Origin: UBA5018 sp947463165
GTDB lineage: Bacteria > Cyanobacteriota > Cyanobacteriia > PCC-6307 > Cyanobiaceae
Direction of reading: 5' to 3'
Length of the DNA stretch: 64,000 nt
Assembly (NCBI GenBank): GCA_943371245.1
Contig: CALRTY020000003.1
Coordinates: forward strand, 205,081-269,080
Program-made: the position numbers and the translations under genes
In this document: piece by piece, positions 59,875 through 64,000 of the stretch
How the letters are laid out: each line of letters opens with the position of its first letter
How positions within the stretch are numbered: position 1 is the first letter of the stretch
The notes under the pieces: generated by a model
Told to the model about the DNA's origin: nothing
Databases searched by the model: none
The model's input: the letters and a program-made list of their open reading frames with translations, nothing else

Positions 59875-62012
59875 CAGCGTAGCCGCACACCTCCTCCGTA
59901 GCTGAGCTCATTGCCGTTAGACCAGAAGGCGCCACCGATGCCGGCATAAATGGAGAGGGTGGCGGAGCTTTCGTATTCGAGCGACAGGCCTAGATCAAGA
60001 GCATTGGCGCCGCGATTCTGACCGAGTACGGTTACAGAACCTAGTGCTGGCTCAGTAACAAATGATGAGCTGAGCTGCTGTCCACCGTTGGAATTGCCAT
60101 TGAAATTATATTCGTATCCCAGGGATAGTCTTGGGATGAAACGTGAGTTTTTTGCCGTGATAATTGGGGTTTCTAGCGTTAAGCCAAGACCGTATAGGAG
60201 AGAGTCTGTGCTGTGGCCTGCTATGGCTAGATCAAGGGAGCCGGCGCCGGATTCGGTGATATCCCCCTGGGAATGAAGGGCATAGGCTAGGAAAGTACTG
60301 GGCTTGAGACGAACGGCGCTGCGGCTCTGCTTGTCGGAGGAGATAATCCAATCGTATTCAGCTCCAATTGCCGTAACAAAACCGTTACCACTCCAACTGG
60401 CAGATGCGGTGCGGTTGATGCCGCTAAAGGCGATTTTTCGCTCAGACTGATACTGCAGGTTCATGTAGCCTAGTAGTCCCGTTATCTTCCATGAATCAGA
60501 TGGATAGTAGGTACCCCAAATACTGCCAGCATAAGTTGATGAGTCAATCCGAGCATTGCTGTACTCGTAATTATAGAGATTTGCCTGGCCATAACCAAAG
60601 GAAGTGCCTGCACTCCATTGACTATTTATGTCGTACTTGAGGCCGTAAATTGATGAGAAAATGTTATAATCAACGGACGCTAGATTGTTGCTGCTGTTAA
60701 GGTTTGCCTGGGTATTGCCTCCACCGATCAGCAGCGACCAGGGGGTGAGGGTAGTGCGCTTGCCAGGCTGACAGTCGCCCTTGGATTGCTGGCCCTCTTG
60801 AGCTGGCGACTGCTGGGACGGCTGGAGTTGCTGATTATTGAGCTGATTGGCATCGGTAATGCAAATATTATCCTCTAAGATAAATGGAATTGCTTTGGCA
60901 CTGCCGAAGGAAAGAGTATAGGCGCGAAACTTGTCAAGGGCCTCCAGGGCAACAGACTGCATAGAGGCATAGGGTTCGGCACTTATGGAGCGTAGGGCCC
61001 TATTTAATTGTTCACTGCTGGGCAAAGACCTTAGAGCGGCTTGTACGGTTAAGAAATCCGGCGTTAATCGAGCGGCATTGGCTTGACTGGCGGGGGCACT
61101 GGCATCAGCGCCGCCAGAGCTAGTATCATTGCTGCCACTGGAGTTAGTGGTGGGGGTGCCAGAATTAGCAGCAGGTTCAGAATTAGTACTTGAGCCTGTA
61201 TTAGGGTCGGGATTGGGATTGGGGTCAGGATTGGGATTGGGATTGGGATTGGGATTGGGATTAGGGTTGGGATTAGGGTTGGGATTAGGGTTGGGATTAG
61301 GGTTAGGGTTAGGGTTGGGGTTGGGATCAGGGTTGGGGTTGGAGCATGAATTTGTAATTGGGCATGGAGTTGGAATTGGATTCGGGTTGGGATTGGGATT
61401 GAGAATAGAATCTGGATTTAACTCAGAGATAGGACCAGGACCAGGACCAGGACTGGGGATTGGACTAGGACTTGGAATGGGACTGGGAGCCGGATCGGGG
61501 ATAGGGCTAGGAGCTGGACTGGGATTAGGAGAAATAGGGCCAGCACCAGTATTTAGATCAGAGATAGGATTAGGACTAGGACTAGGACTAGGACTAGGGG
61601 CTGGGCTGGGATTAGGGGGTATTTGCGCTTCTGCTGGTGCACGGCAGGTGCCTAAAAAAGAGCAGATCTCCGCGCTGGACAGAATTGTGTCCAATAAATA
61701 CTGCGGATTTCCCATGCCCTGCATTGCGGCTGATCCAGGATCCCCGCCCCCAGTGGTGATCCCACCACCTGGCGCCAAGACATCACTTTGTGGCCCAGCC
61801 AAGGACAAATCATTATTGTCAGTTGACCTTGGCTTTGGGGATTTTTTGCCATTGACAACATCGGTTATTCTGCCATTGCCATCAATTCCTTTTGTGGATT
61901 TTCCTCTGGTATGGGCATCTGCCATGGGCATTGCCCCGCCAGCCACCAATACAGATCCCCATATGATTGTTGCAACAAAGAGCGTGCTCCTGTTGTAAAA
62001 GCGCAGGTGCAT
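59871..62012 (-). CDS. Autotransporter-like outer-membrane protein with Pro-Asn repeat linker
   Basis: This 713-residue protein starts MHLRFYNRSTLFVATIIWGS with an N-terminal hydrophobic segment followed by AMPMADAHT, a plausible signal peptide. After a Gly/Ser-rich region, residues about 130-290 are Pro/Ser/Asn dipeptide repeats (PSPSPSP, then PNPNPN). A helical segment (PDFLTVQAALRSLPSSEQLNRAL, SMQSVALEALDKFR) resembles the linker helix before autotransporter barrels. The last roughly 290 residues are alternating beta strands (TTLTPWSLLIGGGNTQANL, SAGTSFGYGQANLY, GSIWGTYYPSDSWKITGLLGYMN, LDLGLSLEYESSATLSIYAG) ending in GGGVRLRW, typical of an autotransporter beta-domain. There is no passenger domain beyond the linker, so it may be a surface anchor. 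Confidence 0.8.
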   Translation of the reverse strand: MHLRFYNRSTLFVATIIWGSVLVAGGAMPMADAHTRGKSTKGIDGNGRITDVVNGKKSPKPRSTDNNDLSLAGPQSDVLAPGGGITTGGGDPGSAAMQGMGNPQYLLDTILSSAEICSFLGTCRAPAEAQIPPNPSPAPSPSPSPSPNPISDLNTGAGPISPNPSPAPSPIPDPAPSPIPSPSPIPSPGPGPGPISELNPDSILNPNPNPNPIPTPCPITNSCSNPNPDPNPNPNPNPNPNPNPNPNPNPNPNPNPNPNPNPDPNPNPDPNTGSSTNSEPAANSGTPTTNSSGSNDTSSGGADASAPASQANAARLTPDFLTVQAALRSLPSSEQLNRALRSISAEPYASMQSVALEALDKFRAYTLSFGSAKAIPFILEDNICITDANQLNNQQLQPSQQSPAQEGQQSKGDCQPGKRTTLTPWSLLIGGGNTQANLNSSNNLASVDYNIFSSIYGLKYDINSQWSAGTSFGYGQANLYNYEYSNARIDSSTYAGSIWGTYYPSDSWKITGLLGYMNLQYQSERKIAFSGINRTASASWSGNGFVTAIGAEYDWIISSDKQSRSAVRLKPSTFLAYALHSQGDITESGAGSLDLAIAGHSTDSLLYGLGLTLETPIITAKNSRFIPRLSLGYEYNFNGNSNGGQQLSSSFVTEPALGSVTVLGQNRGANALDLGLSLEYESSATLSIYAGIGGAFWSNGNELSYGGGVRLRW
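61195..61345. repeat. Telomere-like GGGATT/GGGGTT hexamer array in the autotransporter-like gene
   Basis: The plus strand reads as about 20-25 consecutive hexamers GGGATT, GGGGTT, TAGGGT or GGGTTG, encoding the Asn-Pro repeat on the minus strand. A second, looser array (GGACTA/GGATTA) lies at about 61430-61620. The unit is 6 bp, so copy-number changes stay in frame. The G-rich strand could form quadruplexes. Confidence 0.9.
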
Positions 62013-62326
62013 TGATCGACTTGCAAAAACAAATATCCCTCAGCTTGACTAGCTGCTGACAGCGCGGGCAACAAAGGCGAATTCGTGGCCCACAGATGCA
62101 GCAGATGCGCTGAGCAAAACTGCAGATTAAGCAGACAAACTGCAGAATGTTGTCAATCGATAGGCATTTGCGCCGCCACTAGCTGCGGGTAATCCGAGGG
62201 CTTTGTCCACTTTAATCATTTATTTGGACTCAAATATATAGTATACTGCGGGGAGGGTTATCTGGATTGTTGGGATTTAATCGATGATTTTCCCATGGCT
62301 CTTGGCTAATTTAAATAGTTTCCAAA
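62013..62326. other. Intergenic region upstream of the autotransporter-like gene
   Basis: About 310 bases without a supported gene. The part 62200-62300 is AT-rich (TATATAGTATACT near 62236-62248) and could hold the promoter of the minus-strand gene. A CTGCAGATTAAGCAGACAAACTGCAG near-palindrome with repeated AACTGCAGA occurs at about 62118-62147. Nothing else was recognised. Confidence 0.4.
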
Positions 62327-62327
62327 A

Positions 62328-62360
62328 GAAAAGCCCCTGCGTTTCTGCAGGGGCTTGGAT
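62328..62360 (-). terminator. Rho-independent terminator of psbDC
   Basis: AGCCCCTGC pairs with GCAGGGGCT (62332-62340 and 62347-62355, loop of 6), followed on the minus strand by TTTTCTTTTGG. It lies about 80 bp downstream of the psbC stop and would end the psbD-psbC transcript. Confidence 0.85.
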
Positions 62361-62362
62361 TG

Positions 62363-62398
62363 ACCTTAGCCAATTAATTAACCTTGGCCAATTAATTA
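62363..62398. repeat. 18-bp direct repeat between psbC and its terminator
   Basis: ACCTTAGCCAATTAATTA is followed immediately by ACCTTGGCCAATTAATTA. Each copy contains the palindrome TTAATTAA-like core. It lies in the psbC 3' untranslated region. Confidence 0.85.
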
Positions 62399-62436
62399 GA
62401 TTTTTGTCTAATTAAGAGGTTTGGTGTCTAGGCAAA

Positions 62437-63825
62437 TCAGTCGAGGTCAGGCATGGCCAGGGTGGGCTCGGCCTGGCGGTCGATACCCTTCTCGAAGCCG
62501 GCTGCCGCGGCGCGGGCGCGACCGGCGTGCCAGAGGTGACCCACCAGGAAGAAGAAGGCCAACACAAACTGGGTGGAGGCCAACCACTGGCGGATGTTTA
62601 CAAAGTTCACCGAGTTGGGCTCGGTGATGATGCCGCCCACCGAGTTCAGCGATGCGTTGGGGGCATGGGTCATGTACTCAGCTGCCCGGCGTACTTGCCA
62701 GGGCTGAATATCGTTTTGGAGCTTGTCGAGGCTGAGGCCATTGGGGCCCCGCAGGGGCTCCAGCCAGGGACCACGGAAGTCCCAGAAGCGCATGGTCTCA
62801 CCACCAAAGATGATCTCGCCAGTGGGGGAGCGCATCAGGTACTTGCCCAGACCGGTGGGGCCCATGGCCGAACCGATATTGGCGCCAAGGCGCTGGTCAC
62901 GCACCAGGAAGGTGAAGCTCTGGGCCTGGGAAGACTCGGCGTTGGTGGGGCCGTAGAACTCCGAGGGATAGGCGGTGTTGTTGAACCAGATGTAGGCCGA
63001 AGCGATGAAGCTCATGAAGCTGAGCGCGCCAAGGCTGTAGCTCAGATAGGCCTCACCATTCCAGATAAAGGCACGACGCACCCAGCCAAAGGGCTTGGTG
63101 ACCGCATGCCAAATGCCACCAAAGATGCAGATCAGGCCAATCCAGATATGACCACCGATGATGTCCTCCATAGAGTTAACACCGATGATCCAGCCCTCGC
63201 CACCAAATGGTGCACGGCCCAGATAGCCAAAGATCACACCGGGGCTGAGGGTTGGATTGGTGATGATCCGCACGTCGCCGCCACCGGGAGCCCAGGTGTC
63301 GTATACGCCACCAAAGAACATGGCCTTGAAGACCAGCAGCAGGGCGCCAACGCCAAGCAGAATCAGGTGATAACCAATGATGTTGGTCATCTGATTCTTA
63401 TCGCGCCAATCCTGGGAGAAGAAAGAGGAATAATTCTCCAGAATTTCCGGGCCACGCAGGGCGTGATACAGGCCGCCCAAGCCGAGTACAGCTGAGCTGA
63501 TCAGGTGCAAAACCCCTACCACAAAGAATGGATAGAGATCGGTCACCTCACCGCCCGGACCGACGCCATAGCCAAGGGTGGCGACGTGGGGGAACAGGAT
63601 CAGACCCTGCTCATACATGGGCTTGTCAAAGGTGAAGTGGCTCACCTCAAACAGCATCATGGCGCCGGCCCAGAACACCATCAGGCCAGCGTGGGCCACG
63701 TGGGCACCCAGCAGACGGCCAGACAGGTTGATCAGGCGGGCATTGCCAGCCCACCAGGCAAAACCGGTGGAGTCGAGGTCCTTGCCACCGGCGGCAACCA
63801 GGGAGGAATTAAAGGGCGTTTCCAC
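62437..63825 (-). CDS. psbC: Photosystem II CP43 chlorophyll apoprotein
   Basis: CP43 is an inner antenna of photosystem II and contributes a ligand to the Mn4CaO5 cluster. It has 462 residues from the GTG at 63825 ([16 protein letters not shown]). This start lies inside psbD and gives the well-known 17-nt overlap; a GAGG Shine-Dalgarno is placed about 10 bases before it within psbD codons. The frame is open further upstream only because it is antisense-free psbD sequence. Conserved segments include [41 protein letters not shown], the lumenal loop with [20 protein letters not shown] and [20 protein letters not shown] (Arg and Glu near the Mn cluster), and the end [13 protein letters not shown]. 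Confidence 0.98.
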
Positions 63826-64000
63826 GGGGAAGTACCTCTTCAGGGAAGACAAAGTTTTCGTGGGGCTGGTCTGCAGGTGCCATCCAGGCACGCAGACCTT
63901 CATTCAGAAGAATGTTCTTGGTGTAGAAGGTCTCGAACTCAGGATCTTCAGCGGCGCGAATTTCCTGGGAAACGAAGTCGTAAGCCCGCAGGTTCAAAGC
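63809..64000 (-). CDS. psbD: Photosystem II D2 protein, C-terminal end only (cut by window edge)
   Basis: The last 63 codons of D2 are visible: [20 protein letters not shown], then [20 protein letters not shown] and [17 protein letters not shown]. The C-terminal RGNAL and the preceding [11 protein letters not shown] are diagnostic of PsbD. The 5' part lies outside the window. The stop codon (TAA at 63809-63811) lies inside psbC, so the two genes are co-transcribed and translationally coupled. Confidence 0.97.

Noticed and set aside
61129..61998. Plus-strand frame encoding a (GL)n protein across the Pro-Asn repeat
   Set aside because: A product of the hexamer array; the minus-strand frame has a signal peptide and a beta-barrel.

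Overview
The window is chromosomal DNA of a GC-rich unicellular cyanobacterium, most likely of the freshwater or euryhaline Synechococcus/Cyanobium/Vulcanococcus group. The evidence is a psbD-psbC pair with the classical 17-nt overlap, a CpcS/CpeS-type phycobiliprotein lyase, a PsbP-like lipoprotein, an ARC6/Ftn2-type division protein, cyanobacterial-type MnmA and RecR, and scattered HIP1 palindromes (GCGATCGC, e.g. near 16163, 21238, 51711 and 54106). No rRNA, tRNA or CRISPR array was found. All readings were made by eye; no alignment or database search was run. Layout. 1-5013: housekeeping genes (3' part of a GST-DUF952 fusion, lipA, recR, a PsbP-like lipoprotein, an FAD oxidoreductase). 5389-12822: an AT-richer giant gene encoding a 2477-residue mosaic with Calx-beta, lipase-like, Trp-repeat, cadherin-like, VWD-like and C-terminal Hint modules. 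12888-24918: compact core genes (trmD, CpcS-like lyase, era, BI-1, phoH, rpsP, ffh, ftn2/ARC6-like, pdhA, HDAC-family). 24994-52025: an accessory locus read almost entirely on the minus strand, with two glycosyltransferase genes (one a GT2-like/TPR/O-GlcNAc-transferase fusion), two giant paralogous surface proteins (about 4357 and 2054 residues) and a TIGR03032-GNAT fusion gene. 52026-53395: decayed gene fragments and a VapBC toxin-antitoxin pair. 53589-59349: nnr, mnmA, a small 2Fe-2S protein, cobQ, a small conserved gene and maf. 59871-62012: an autotransporter-like protein with a Pro-Asn linker. 62437-64000: psbC and the 3' end of psbD. The accessory locus holds together as a surface-protein island. 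Both minus-strand giants start with the same roughly 180-residue domain carrying an EE[IL]GHAID...GDEG motif, continue with FG-GAP/VCBS propeller repeats and Ig/SWM-like repeats, and end in a near-identical C-terminal domain of the type called bluetail in cyanobacterial surface proteins. The plus-strand giant at 5.4-12.8 kb shares the EExGH domain but ends in a Hint domain. The minus-strand giants and the gene upstream of them were duplicated as a block: an intact TIGR03032-GNAT gene precedes the shorter giant, and a deleted remnant of the same gene precedes the longer one. The cytosolic O-GlcNAc-transferase-like enzyme and its translationally coupled partner directly follow the longer giant. 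This suggests, without proof, that these Ser/Thr/Gly/Asn-rich adhesin-like proteins are O-glycosylated before export. A second theme is an unusual load of short degenerate tandem repeats (about 12-21 bp), both between genes and as in-frame low-complexity insertions inside conserved genes.
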